Part shown: positions 1 to 9,596 of the stretch, piece after piece
How positions within the stretch are numbered: the stretch's first letter is position 1
How the letters are laid out: every line of letters starts with the position of its first letter
Assembly: GCA_037447655.1 (NCBI GenBank)
Contig: JBBHKE010000440.1
Coordinates: 221,826-285,825, forward strand
Origin: Zygnema cylindricum
Taxonomy: Eukaryota; Streptophyta; Zygnematophyceae; Zygnematales; Zygnemataceae
DNA: 64,000 bases
Direction of reading: 5' to 3'
The notes under the pieces: generated by a model
Seen by the model: the letters and a program-made list of their open reading frames with translations, nothing else
Database searches by the model: none
Told to the model about the DNA's origin: nothing
Translations under genes and position numbers: made by a program

Positions 1-179
1 TTACTAAAAATAAGCAGATCATGTACATATACAACAATATAGATTGTGTCATCTTTCGTTTTTACGGCATATACTGCATGACTAAAAATAATCCCGATAA
101 ATTGTAAAATACTGAGAATTTCCTCGAGTTTCAGATTCCATTGCCCATGTGTTCCTTTTAGCCCATATAAATATTTGAG
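1..179 (-). pseudogene. Copia reverse transcriptase fragment, cut by the window edge
   Basis: On the minus strand this stretch reads open through the copia RT block that precedes and includes the catalytic box: YGLKGTHGQWNLKLEE, then IVVYVHDLLIFS. The catalytic YVDD is YVHD here, so the first catalytic aspartate is lost. The rest of the RT would lie to the left, outside the window. The upstream RT half is missing because the frame stops abruptly at about 179, where an RT fragment of opposite strand begins. It is closest by eye to the RTs of elements E and I in this window. Confidence 0.8.
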
Positions 180-805
180 TAGTTTATCGGACGGGAAGAA
201 GGCCATAGACGCGAAATGGGTGTTCAAGACCAAGATTGGTATATTGGGTGAAGTGATGAAGGATAAGGCGCGGTTGGAAATTTGTAAAGGTTTACATTAT
301 TACACGGAGACATACACCCCCCTGGTGATTTTTTTCTCGTTACTCATGGTAGTTGCTCTCGTGGTACTTGAGAAGAAGCACGTCCACCAGATGGACATTC
401 AGACAACGTTTGTCAATCGCGATAAGGAAGAGAAATTTTACGTGAAAGTGTCGGAAGTCGTGGCGTCTCCACCAAACATGGTATGGAGACTTTGCAAGCC
501 ACTCCATGGATTGAAGCACGGAACACGTATCGGGTATCTTTGTGTGGACAAGAATCTACTTAATTTTCCGCTTTGTGTAGTATTGCATTTAGGTGTTTAT
601 GTTTAAGGGATAACTCGAGGAGTAAGTGATCTATTTGGTTTACGTGGACGACATCATAATGTCGTTCGACAACTTAGAGCGCATTTGTCAATTGAAAAGG
701 TATTTGGGATTTCACTTTAAAGTTACTGACTTCGGAGAGGTATGATAAATCTTGGAAATAGAAATCATCTGCGATAAGGAAGGGAAGTTAAGCTTAGTCG
801 AAAGC
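178..805 (+). pseudogene. Copia reverse transcriptase fragment of a distinct lineage
   Basis: Plus-strand RT in two frames. The first part (to about 606) carries KAIDAKWVFKTK, a degenerate ETYTPL block and HQMDIQTTFVN, the N-terminal half of a copia RT. After a frameshift, 630-805 reads YLVYVDDIIMSFDNLE with an intact YVDD, then LKRYLGFHFKVTDFGEV and IEIICDKEGKLSLVE. Wording differs clearly from the other RTs here, so it is probably another copia family. No LTR or integrase accompanies it. It ends at the homopyrimidine tract. Confidence 0.75.
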
Positions 806-1048
806 ATGGCCCCGCTTCTCCTCCCCCATGCCGCTGCCACTTCTCCTCCCAACCCCCTCCACTCCCCGGTCCCCACCCCCCGCCCTCCTTTTCCCTCTCC
901 TTCACTCCTCCCCCAGCCTCGTCTCCTCCATTGCCCCCTCCCACGCCCCCCTCATCGCCCTCGCCCCTCCCCTTCCTCTTCTTCTGTCGCTCTCTCCCAT
1001 TCTTATCCCACTCCCTCTCCCTTCTCCTCCCCCTCCCGCAAAACCTTT
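806..1048. repeat. Homopyrimidine/homopurine tract
   Basis: About 240 bases consisting almost entirely of C and T on the plus strand, with irregular CCTCCC, CTCCCC and CCTTCTCC words. The long proline/serine and glycine/arginine frames across it are composition artefacts. It replaces the part of the minus-strand gag that should follow residue 38, and separates that gag from the RT fragment to the left. Such tracts can form triplex or G-rich structures. Confidence 0.85.
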
Positions 1049-1157
1049 TTTCGCATAGAGCTCCTATCATCATACTTTCCCAGTATATGAAGCCAGTTCC
1101 ATTAAAGATTGGTACCCTAGAGGGTGGGCCCATAACCTGTAACTCTGAGACCTCCAT
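1045..1157 (-). pseudogene. Gag N-terminus of a minus-strand copia element
   Basis: The frame begins MEVSELQVMGPPSRVPIFNG and continues IYWESMMIGALCEKRF, matching the Gag start of elements B, H and J. The ATG at 1155-1157 lies inside the LTR, and codons 7-11 are the PBS itself. The protein degenerates into low-complexity Gly/Arg/Glu once it enters the homopurine tract, so only about 38 residues are real. Confidence 0.75.
1125..1137 (-). other. Primer binding site, initiator tRNA-Met anticodon arm type
   Basis: Plus-strand TGGGCCCATAACC, so the element strand reads GGTTATGGGCCCA directly after the LTR. It equals the anticodon stem-loop of eukaryotic initiator tRNA-Met (CAT included) over 13 bases. 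Confidence 0.8.
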
Positions 1158-2178
1158 AAGTCCTCAGAGTGGACAGCTTCCAAGAAGCCTCTAGGATAAT
1201 CCTGACCCCTTTGTGTTTAAGCAAAAATAACTGCCACCCTGGCAAACAAAAACGCTTACCAACTTCACCCCTGTGAAGACAAGACTCCCCTGAGTCGATA
1301 GCAAAAAGAATCTCTGAATTTGCTCCCCTGAACAGTGAGTTATGGAGGGTCAAAGTTGACCTTTTGTACAGAAGCTCTCTGGGAGAGAGGGTCCTATCTT
1401 CTAATTTTTCTAAGTCCTATCTCTCTCACAGACTCTATCTTCTGATGTACGGAACCAATCAGAATTGAGTTCCGTACGCAAAAGTACAGCCGCCGGTGTA
1501 CTTTATGTACGGACATCGTACGACATGGCCAAAATGTCGACACATGTCAAATCCGGATTCGGTGCCATAATCTCCGGAGATTCCACAATCCAACGGAATT
1601 TCGCCACGCGTCATCCGATGTGGCAATGGCCACAAACCGCCGAAATCTTCCTCCGCGATCTCGGCGCTAATTCCGGCCGTCCGATTAAATTCAGATTTAA
1701 TCGTAGCCGTAATAAATACATGCGCGGTATTTATTTCACTTCCGAAACAAATGCGCGGTATTGATTCGTAATCCGTACCGTCATCCGTACCGGATCTATG
1801 TATCCCGTAATCCGTAACAGTTAAATGAATTTATCGTACGTATACATCTTTAAATCATTATCAAACTCTATAGTACGTAACACTAATCCTAGACTTAACG
1901 GCTAAGGCGTCCGGCTATTTCTTGATTGCCGGCCGGTCGGTACATGGATCAAATCCTGCCGCCGGCACATACTTTTAGATAAATAAATAAAACCTAAAAT
2001 AAAATTTCCCGTAAACCTTAGGATAGCCAAGGTAACCATGGCTCTAGCTTCCTCTCCAATGTCTCAGTGACTGCGACAAGTTTGAGAGTTGGAGAGAGAA
2101 GTTAGAGGTAGACTGCCTCGGCTTCTTTCTATTTCTATTTAGACCTAGAAAATACTAATAAATCCATTAGTTTCTACA
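1138..2178 (-). repeat. LTR (5' LTR of a truncated minus-strand copia element)
   Basis: 1041 bp bounded by TG at the left and CA at the right, with the PBS and gag start abutting its left end. On the element strand it starts TGTAGAAACTAATGG and shares internal blocks with the LTRs of C and B: the GTAC-rich dyad at about 1473-1530, the promoter block at about 1345-1400, and the tRNA-like module at about 1895-1975 with the B-box-like GGATCAAATCC. Its right edge abuts gypsy integrase sequence, so it integrated into, or became joined to, the gypsy pol. The matching 3' LTR is not in the window. Confidence 0.8.
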
Positions 2179-2179
2179 G

Positions 2180-2944
2180 CGGGCTTATGTCTCGGTGCAC
2201 GAAATGGATTAGGTGGACCATTTAACGACGATCGAGGTGGCGTACAACAGTGCGGTACACTCGTCTACGAATGCTACGCCATTCTCACTAAATAGATGAC
2301 AGCCTACTCTTCCCCAAAACTTCTTGGCAGCGGATTGCCATATGCCGGCAGCTCTGGATTTTTCCAAAACGCTACAAGGAAACTTGGAAAAGGCGACCAA
2401 AGCACTAAAGTTAGTAAAAGATCGCCAAAATTTGCAGGTCGGCGCTCACTGAAAAGACGCCGTCTTTAGCGTGGGGGAAAAAGTTCGCCTTAATATGGCA
2501 AACCTCTCTTTGTCGGGTGCCCTCTCTAAGAAGTTGGCACCGAAATTCACGCGCCCATTCCCTGTTCTTTCCCGTGTGGGCGGTGGCTTATAAGTTGGAT
2601 ATTCCGAATGACTGGCATATCCATAATGTCTTCCTTGTTTCACTACTTAAACCATTCCGCGACCCTGATTTGATGTTTCATAATCGACGACAAAATACTC
2701 CGTTACCACCCGTTCAGGGTACCTCGGACGAGTATGAGATGGACGAGATTCTTTAATCGCGCCGCTCTCGGAATTCCAACTCCGTCCATTATTTGGTGCG
2801 TTGGACGGGCTACGGTGCTGAGGATGACTCTTGGGTGGCCGAGGAGGATCTGCACTCCCCTGAGTTGCTGCGCTGGTTTCAGCAAAGTGCGGACACTCGG
2901 CTACACCGGAGGGGCAATCGCAGCAGCCATAATAAAGGAGAGTA
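2180..2944 (+). pseudogene. Gypsy (chromovirus) integrase C-terminus and chromodomain
   Basis: Plus-strand translation gives VAYNSAVHSSTNATPFSLN, a VGEKVRLNMANLSL block, then AYKLDIPNDWHIHNVF and VSLLKPFR: the C-terminal half of a Ty3/gypsy integrase. From about 2734 it carries a chromodomain, with YLVRWTGYGAEDDSWVAEED and LLRWF, ending at a stop at 2942-2944. Two in-frame stops and frame changes show it is dead. Upstream integrase, RNase H, RT and gag are absent, because the frame starts right at the edge of the copia LTR. Chromodomain gypsy elements are chromoviruses, which use this domain for targeted integration into chromatin. Confidence 0.85.
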
Positions 2945-3377
2945 GCGCGTTGTCGCAACCATCGCAATTATATTGGGGACACGGCAAAGGAACGCATCGG
3001 CAATGCTACCGCACCGCAGCTCTATAGCAGCGCAGTCACCGCAGCGCAACCTGGTTAAGATGACGTTAGAGGATCGCAGTGCCACCGCTGCGTTGACAGG
3101 GAAGCGCAACGGCGCAATTGTGTTTCACCACGTTGGTAACAACGAACCCTCGGTTTCGCCGCAGCAGCGCAACTTTATAAATGTTGGACGCTGCGATACC
3201 CTCGCACGCTGCGACGCTTCGCAGAGTCCAGAAGTGAAACCCTCAACCCCCGTTGATAAAGCCGCCATCCACCCTCGTGACCAACCTAGTCTCGGCAGCT
3301 TAGAAATTGCTTCCCTACGCATATTCAGTTTGCCATCACTTCTTGAATTACCAGAATTGTCTTGTACAGTGGTGTCT

Positions 3378-4286
3378 ATGGCGTCGTCGTCCTCTCCACC
3401 ATCGAAAAAGAGGAGACTTGTACGAGTCGGGCAAGAAGATGTGACCCGTCCACAGAGATTATTAATGGCGGCGGAGGCCATAGTAAAGGCAGACTGGAGA
3501 AGAGAGGTGGAAGTAGAGCAGGAACCAGAAGAAACCGCCAGTAGCGAGGCAGGGCAAGTAGAGACCAGTGGAGGGGAGAGGTCGGAAAACTCACAGGACC
3601 CCGAATACACCCCAACCCGGGAAGGGGATCAGGAATATAAGGAAGATCATGAGCTCTCGGGGGCGGAGGAACCAGAACGAGAACTAAGGCCTCCGCCAAT
3701 TGAGGAGCGCGCCTCGGATCTGGAGGTGATGGGGGACCCCAACAAGGAGAGTATCAATGATGAGCAATCCTCCGAAAGCGCGAAAAAAAAGCGGAAGCAC
3801 AATACCCTAGTGGAGACGAGGTGTTTCTCCTTCTGGGAAGTCAAAGGGAGACGGTTGAGGAGAGTGAACAAGGAGAGGAAATTTTCCGATTACCTCTTTC
3901 CACTTCCTACCGACAAGCGGTATCCGGATCTCACCTTCAGCTTCGCGAAACGCTTGTATTGGGATCCCAAGGAGTGGCCCGAGGAGTGGCGTACGGGAAA
4001 ACCTAGGGATCTTATCTTTATTTCCGCCAGCGTACCATCACATCTGGCATGGAGTTTTATGAGAACAAAAGACCACGGGAACAATCACAAAGGTTATATG
4101 CAGGTAAACCCACATACTCTACCGTTTGTGGAAGTAGTGGAGGACAACTACCGATACAAGATAGATGTTCCTAGGTTACTCCGTCGTTACCACCCGTGGG
4201 ATGTCCGCCTCCATGACATCATCTCTAGGGCAGAGGTCACCCCTGAGGTACGGACACTCAAGCTGGCCCGAAGGAATGCTCTGTAG
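3378..4286 (+). CDS. Unrecognised ORF downstream of gypsy pol
   Basis: Open from 2973 to 4286 (437 codons). The ATG at 3378 is the more plausible start, because 2973-3230 is a GCGCAAC/CGCAGC-rich stretch resembling non-coding LTR sequence. From there the protein (303 residues) begins MASSSSPPSKKRRLVRVG, has an acidic Glu-rich middle, a second basic cluster KKKRKH, and a better-structured C-terminal half with many aromatics (DLTFSFAKRLYWDPKEWPEE, HLAWSFMR). There is no signal peptide, membrane segment, zinc knuckle or protease motif. I do not recognise the family. It sits between the chromodomain stop and the PPT of the same gypsy element, the position env or an accessory ORF occupies in some Ty3/gypsy elements. 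A captured host gene fragment is an alternative. Confidence 0.5.
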   Translation: MASSSSPPSKKRRLVRVGQEDVTRPQRLLMAAEAIVKADWRREVEVEQEPEETASSEAGQVETSGGERSENSQDPEYTPTREGDQEYKEDHELSGAEEPERELRPPPIEERASDLEVMGDPNKESINDEQSSESAKKKRKHNTLVETRCFSFWEVKGRRLRRVNKERKFSDYLFPLPTDKRYPDLTFSFAKRLYWDPKEWPEEWRTGKPRDLIFISASVPSHLAWSFMRTKDHGNNHKGYMQVNPHTLPFVEVVEDNYRYKIDVPRLLRRYHPWDVRLHDIISRAEVTPEVRTLKLARRNAL

Positions 4287-4627
4287 CGGGCCCGAGCTGC
4301 AAGGAAGCACGTGTCCTTCAAGTTACGAAAAGTACCTCGGTGGGAACCAGCGGACAAAGGGCGGAGGAAGTTCCCCCAGTAATTAAACCCAAAGAACCCC
4401 AAGGTCCGGCACCCGAGGAGCATACATTGGCGAACACCCCGCCGCAACCCGAAGCACCACACTTTGCACTTGAGGAGGAGGAAGACCAGGTTCGAGAGCG
4501 AATCACTTGGAGGCGGTTGGCGGCGGCAGATCATCACATTGCGTTGCAAGAGACCCGATATGAGCAGCTCCAGAATCAACTCGACGCCCTTCCCCAGGAG
4601 TTCGAGGAGTATCGCGAGGAAACATAG
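4287..4627 (+). pseudogene. Probable broken continuation of the gypsy downstream ORF
   Basis: Immediately after the stop at 4286 the same frame stays readable (RARAARKHVSFKLRKVPRWE). A shifted frame is then open to the stop at 4625-4627 and encodes a proline/glutamate-rich stretch followed by a helix-forming segment (DQVRERITWRRLAAADHHIA, then heptad-like LQ/LD residues). I infer one ancestral gene broken by one stop and one frameshift. The end lies about 60 bp before the PPT. Confidence 0.4.
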
Positions 4628-4689
4628 GATATACTCCGGTAGTTGCAATTTCCCTGAGTTAGTTAAGGTTCGGCGGGACGCTTAATCCT

Positions 4690-4702
4690 TAGTGGGAGGC
4701 AA
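4690..4702 (+). other. Polypurine tract of the gypsy element
   Basis: TAGTGGGAGGCAA lies immediately before the TGTAACAGGG that opens the LTR. It marks the end of the internal region and supports assigning the ORF at 3378-4627 to this element. Confidence 0.6.
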
Positions 4703-5185
4703 TGTAACAGGGTTACAAGATTCGGGTACTTAGTGGCTAGGGCTAAGCTGCTATAGTTGCGGTTCCAAAGCAGCGCAGCTGCGATTCGAGATCAGCGCAA
4801 CGTAGCAGCATAGCAACTTAGCGGCGTAGCAACTTAGTAGCGCCGCAACATAGCAGGGCATCATAGCAACGCCGCAGAATGAAGAATGACCGGTATAGTT
4901 TTAGAAGAATGTTTGGATAGATCTCGGGTGACCGGGAAGGTCCACGTGTACAGTTGTAGTGTAGTAGATTTACTAGCAGCTAGCTTGTTTAAATAGTCAT
5001 GTTGGCTTGTGAATAGGAGACTTGAAGTAGACCTACGCAGCGAGCGCAACCTTGTACTCTCTTCCAAGTAATAAAGCACAACCTTGTCTGCTAGTGCTGT
5101 GTGCTCCTACTGTTGCTACGGGGAGATCCTTTGTGTGTTCCGTTGTGGATTGTGGCGTGCCGTGTGCTATATTGACCCTTTTACA
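4703..5185 (+). repeat. Gypsy chromovirus LTR (3' LTR)
   Basis: 483 bp. The left end TGTAACAGGG and right end CCCTTTTACA form an imperfect inverted repeat. The gypsy LTR at 37704-38673 also opens TGTAACAGG. Inside are a cluster of CGCAGC/GCAAC words (4755-4880), a TTTAAATAG TATA-like box near 4988, and an AATAAAG signal near 5070. The sequence to the right is copia LTR, so this element inserted into a copia LTR. Confidence 0.7.
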
Positions 5186-5435
5186 CAAGTAGTAAACTGC
5201 AAACAGTTTTTGAGAAACTTCTGAGTATTATATCTTGAGTGTTGTCGGGTCAATTGTGTTGAAACTTTAGGAATTGTCACTGTTTATGCTACTCTATATT
5301 CTCATAAAGTTTCGTATGTTTGATGCTTGATAAGATCGGTGAGTACTTACATAAATAGCTGGATGGGTTTTTGATAGCTTTGAGATATATTTCTTACCTC
5401 ATCGCTCCCTCCACCGCGCGTTGGTGGTAACAACA
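5186..5435 (+). repeat. Copia LTR tail (U5 side), truncated by the gypsy insertion
   Basis: From AAGTAGTAAACTGCA to GGTAACAACA this is collinear with the downstream half of the LTR at 8021-8929: TATCTTGAGTGTTG, then GTCAATTGTG, then TTTGATAGCTTTGAG. The U3 half is missing. Its end at 5435 abuts minus-strand LTR sequence of element A, with no PBS following, so it is a solo LTR or 3' LTR remnant inserted in A. Confidence 0.65.
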
Positions 5436-5702
5436 CTCAAGGACAAATCTAATGGCTACGAGTGATTTGATGGACGGTAGGTACCAGGATCAATTCCTAG
5501 GTCCGTCAAGGACCTTTTTGGTAAATCTACTTAGTTTACCCCCTATCTTCTCTATAGGACCTAGGCAACCATGGCTCTATCTCCCTATCTAACCTTTAAT
5601 GACTACAACAAGTGTGGGGGATTGGAGAAGGGAGTTAAAGGCTGACTGCCTCTACCTTTTTCCTATTATAATACAGACCTAGAAAATACACAAATCTCAA
5701 CA
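5436..5702 (-). repeat. Element A, 3' LTR remnant
   Basis: Matches the distal part of A's other LTR near 13690-13951, including the GGTACCAGGATCAATTCC module and the CCATGGCTCTATCTCC block. It ends CTCAACA at 5702, followed by CTCCCCTT, the reverse of PPT AAGGGGAG. The rest of this LTR is replaced by the copia tail to its left. Confidence 0.7.
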
Positions 5703-7625
5703 CTCCCCTTATTTTCTAGTCTATTTTCTTTTCAACTCTCACAAAAATAAACCACCCGCTCCCATTTTTTTTTCTTTCTTTGCCTTTCATGAGACTTTAA
5801 GAAATTACCCTCACATTTCAAATGATCTACTAGATGAGCTGAATTAAACATTCCATCCTGCTGATCACACATTTTATTTAGCATTCCACTTTTCATAAAT
5901 CTAAGTAAAGATTTTATCCACCTCATCTCTTATCCATCCACACAAAAAATGATTTCCCTCTTGCAATTCAAACAGCCAGCCCCATCTCCAATCTGCAACA
6001 CACACTCACATGCTAACCATTTTACAGGCACACCTTCATAAATGGCATCACTCCCATGAGTGATGTCAACTCCATTCCCCCCCAATTTTTCCAAAAATAC
6101 ATTAGTCCCTATTAAAGTTTTAATCACTTCTAAATCTTTCGAACTCATATTTTTATCCAAGATAATTACCCCATTTTCTGAACTTTGCTCACTCTCTCCC
6201 ATGGAATTCTTTCCACTATCGTTTTTTAATTTATTCCCTATAAATATTTTTCCTCACCTAAACCTTTCATAAAATATTCCTCTTCTCCCATATCTGTTAA
6301 AACCCTTTCTAGTTTTACTTCTCCCCTTTCTTCAAAATCCATTGAAGTCTCCCTATCCGACCAGTTTTCTATTTCCCACATATCTATAAAATTAACTTCA
6401 TTATTTTTAACTCCCTCAAGTTTCTCCCTTCCCTTTACTTTCCTTATACCTCCAAAAGCACACTGTTACTTTTGTGGAATTTGTGTGTACTTTTCTCTCT
6501 TATCCATTCTACCGATGTGAAGAAGCTCCACAATTTCTTCATCCCCTTTCTCCTCTTCCCCTTTTTCCTCCTCATTCACATACCAACTTCTAAGTTATTC
6601 AAAACATGGACACTCCTACGTATAGTGACCCGGTTTCCTACAAGCGAAACAAACCCTTTTTTTCAAAGCTCACCTTTCTTTTCCTCTCCCTCTCTTTCCA
6701 CCAAATTACCAATAAGGTTTACCTTTCTCTTTCTTACTCTCATCACGCTTCCGCTCTTCACTGCCGTTCTTCTCATCACGCTTCTGCCATTCTCCACCGG
6801 CTGTAAATGCATTCACCCTGTTACTTCCCATACGAAGCTCCAAAGTGTTTTCCCTCACAAGAGTTTTCCCCATGGTACTGCTCCAAATCCATGAGGAGCC
6901 ATTCGTTCCTTGCATACGGTAAATGGTGTCTTCATACTCATACTGGAGTTTCATTGTTAGTGCATTAATCTTTCTCTTTTCAGAATCTACGTATCGCGCA
7001 CTAGCAAACTTAACATATAACGCAACAATATCATTGCAAAACTCTGTCATGCTCCCGCCTTTATAAACATAGGCCTCTATTTCCTGTTTTACTAACTGCT
7101 GCCTCTGTATAGTCTCACTTTTATAAATCTGAATTAGTGTTTCCCTGATTTCCAAAGACTAGGTTAGATTTAAAAGAGTGATAGCTATAAGTGTAGACAC
7201 ATATCTAAGTATGAGATGTTTTGCTATAGTGTTTTTATATTCCCAAATTTTCTTGTCATTTTCTTCAGTTTTTGGTTCAGTTATAACCTCCACAAGTGGA
7301 ACCGTAGCCGAGAGCCTAGCTCCCCTCACCATTGGTGTCCTTTTATCCTTCTCCTCTTTTCCCCCTTCCATGGTAATGATTTTCCCTTCACCTTCCGTTG
7401 CATCCTTACTCTGGTCGGTTTTCTAGAAAGCCCGCAGATGATTATCCAGAATGAGATCCTCCAAAGCCCGGTGGCGGACACCTCACTTGTCCCGAAAGAA
7501 TTCCCCATAAGTGCTTTTCGAAAAGCAATCCCTCTATCGTGATCTCCTAATAAGTGAAGTCTGTTCCATTAAACATAGGCACCCTAGATGGTGGGCCGAT
7601 AACTTGTAACTCTATGGGCTCCATT
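5703..7625 (-). pseudogene. Element A internal region: decayed Gag with shrunken pol remnant
   Basis: Same architecture as the intact ORF of element B. From high to low coordinates: a broken N-terminus (7159-7508); the Gag core (6706-7155, LIQIYKSETIQRQQLVKQEI and YVYKGGSMTEFCND); a zinc knuckle near 6610-6660 (CFACRKPGHYT, one stop inside); an acidic linker; and RNase H-like traces at 5930-6202 (VDITHGSDAIYEGVPVK, VLQIGDGAGC) and 5732-5926 (WIKSLLRFMKSGMLNKMCD). No RT YVDD or integrase core exists between PBS and PPT. Several frameshifts and stops show it is inactive. It is an older relative of B. Confidence 0.75.
7592..7604 (-). other. Primer binding site of element A, decayed
   Basis: TGGGCCGATAACT on the plus strand: 11 of 13 bases match the initiator tRNA-Met anticodon-arm site. 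It lies directly left of the LTR start TGTAACTC at 7605. Confidence 0.7.
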
Positions 7626-8020
7626 GCCATACAGAATTCGCAGGTCCAAAGAAGCTAATCTAGATAGTGCCCACTCTAAGTTATATAAACCCAAATGATT
7701 GACCCGTTGACAATCAAAACCACATTACGGCTTCACCCCGTGAAATAAGACTTTTTGTGTGCTTAGTTCCACCACAGATACAAAGTTAAAATATGAGTTT
7801 TGGATAACATTCCCAACTTTAACTTTCCCTTAAAAATGCGACCTCCCTCGCAGTCAAACACTCTAACCGACTTCAACTTTGTGTAGCATATACTCCTTTG
7901 AGTTCGCAGCAAAAAAAATCATTGAAAATGGTCAACTAAGTTTATAGTTATGACTGGCCAAAGTTTGACTTTTATACAGATGCTCTCTAGGAGAGAGGTG
8001 GCTACGTACCAAAACATTCT
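7605..8020 (-). repeat. Element A 5' LTR, first part
   Basis: Collinear with the start of B's LTRs (AAGAAGCTAATCTAGATAGTG, TTGACCCGTTGACAATCA, GAGTTCGCAGCAAAAAAAAT). It is interrupted at 8020 by element L. The LTR resumes at 13231 in the middle of the block that B reads TCTAAGTCCTATCCCC. Confidence 0.85.
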
Positions 8021-8929
8021 TCTTGATTTTGGAAAGATTTAAGTCTTAATAAATTAGTGTGACAACCAAAAGATAAATCTATTTGGACACGCGTCGTCAC
8101 TTAAAGCTCAGTACCGGTATTTTTGGAAAGGCACGTACATCAAGATACATATGTCACACATCTAATGGGACAACACAATAGCGACGCAGTAAGGGACAGC
8201 GCAGCTGCAACACAATTCATGACAACGCAACTTTGAAGCAGAAAAAACAACGCAGCTATGGTTATGTTTGATATGGTCGTACAGACAAACGCCACCGCAT
8301 ATATTTTGATATGATATGATATAGAACAGCGCAACCGCGGATAAAATGAATATGATTCTGTACAGTACGACGCAGCTGTAATTGATATAGATTTAGTAAA
8401 CAAACGAGATTCATGAAATGATCACAAGTGACATAGTCGAGAAGTGTTTATACAATCACTCAGTGTAGATTATGAGTAGTGCTGATTGTACTACGGTAGA
8501 ATAGTTTGGCTAGATTGGGAATACTTTGATCTTTGTGGTAACTTTGTTTTTGACGGACTTCTCAGGTACAATTGCATTGGCGATTCAACATAGAGTAGAT
8601 ACTCACTGCGAGTATAAAATTTAGGACTCAGAAACATTTTATGTAACCAGACTTCGAAGTAGTAAAACTGCAGATAGTTTTTGGGAAACTTTTGAGTGAT
8701 ATATCTTGAGTGTTATTAAGTCAATTGTGCTGAAACTTATGGATTTGTCAGTGTTTATACTGCTCTATATTCCGATAGAGATTTGTGAAGTTTAGATGCT
8801 TGTAAAGTATTTGGTGAGCACTTGAAAAAAACTGTTTGGTAAGATTCTTGATAGCTTATGAGAGTGTATCATGTCCACTTCTACTACTACTGCTGCTCCT
8901 CCACCTGCACCGGTGGTCGAAGAATAACA
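8021..8929 (+). repeat. Element L 5' LTR
   Basis: 909 bp, from TCTTGATTTTGG (TG changed to TC) to AGAATAACA. It contains a run of CGCAGC/GCAACGC words at 8170-8345 and a TATATCTTGAGTG block shared with other LTRs. It is paired with 12321-13225, from which it differs at a moderate number of sites. Confidence 0.85.
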
Positions 8930-8942
8930 GGTTATGGGCCTA
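8930..8942 (+). other. Primer binding site of element L
   Basis: GGTTATGGGCCTA directly follows the LTR: 12 of 13 bases match the initiator tRNA-Met anticodon-arm site. Confidence 0.75.
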
Positions 8943-9595
8943 TCATCAAGAATTCCTATCTTTTCCATGGAAAAATATTTTTACTGGGCGGATATGGTGG
9001 AAACTCACTTTGAGAATGTTAATCTTTTGGATATATTGGATGGTTAGCTGGATGAATCTGATCCGTCTTGGTCAAAGAAAAATACGCAGGCTCATTCTAT
9101 TCCAAAATTTTGTATATTTGAGGACATAGCTATGTCTCGGACTAAAATAAAAAAAACACTTGATATCTCGAAATCTCTTAAAAATGATTATGAAAAAGCA
9201 AATGTCAGGAAGAACTTCTCATGTCTGGAAAAATTTGGGACCATAAGTACACTGGTGGTACCATAAGTACATTGGCGGTACCATGGCTGAATATGCTAAC
9301 AAATTTTGCATCCTTGTAGATCCACATGCTTGTTCAGGTGGCGTCTTTCCTCAGTTTTAACAGGCAACATTGGTAATGAGGGGTCTCCCACGTAGTATGA
9401 AAGGAGCGTTTGATATGCCCAAACAGAAAGATGTTACAATTAGCAATTAATATTTTACTGGATGAGGAAGCTACATCTAATATTCTCAATGTTGAGCAAG
9501 TAGAGGCTTTCAATTCAAACTTTTAGAGAAAAGGAGAGTTTAATCAGAAAAAAAATCAGTTTAATTCACAAAATCAGTTTAGAAAGTTTATTCAG
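8930..9595 (+). pseudogene. Element L Gag, decayed N-terminal and core part
   Basis: Reads VMGLSSRIPIFSMEKYFYWA, DMVETHFENVNLLDIL, then DPSWSKKN in one frame, followed by stops and frameshifts. The Gag core repeats the element I pattern (SLKNDYEKANVRKN for the DYEKANVQ-type segment, then ACSGGVFPQF). It continues into the zinc knuckle at 9605-9660. Confidence 0.7.
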
Positions 9596-9596
9596 A

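Noticed and set aside
752-1157. Proline-rich and glycine/arginine-rich long frames on both strands
   Set aside because: Produced by the homopyrimidine tract; only the minus-strand gag start at 1045-1157 has homology.
3125-3871. Minus-strand frames opposite the gypsy downstream ORF
   Set aside because: Shadow frames of a GC-richer coding stretch; no motif and no context.
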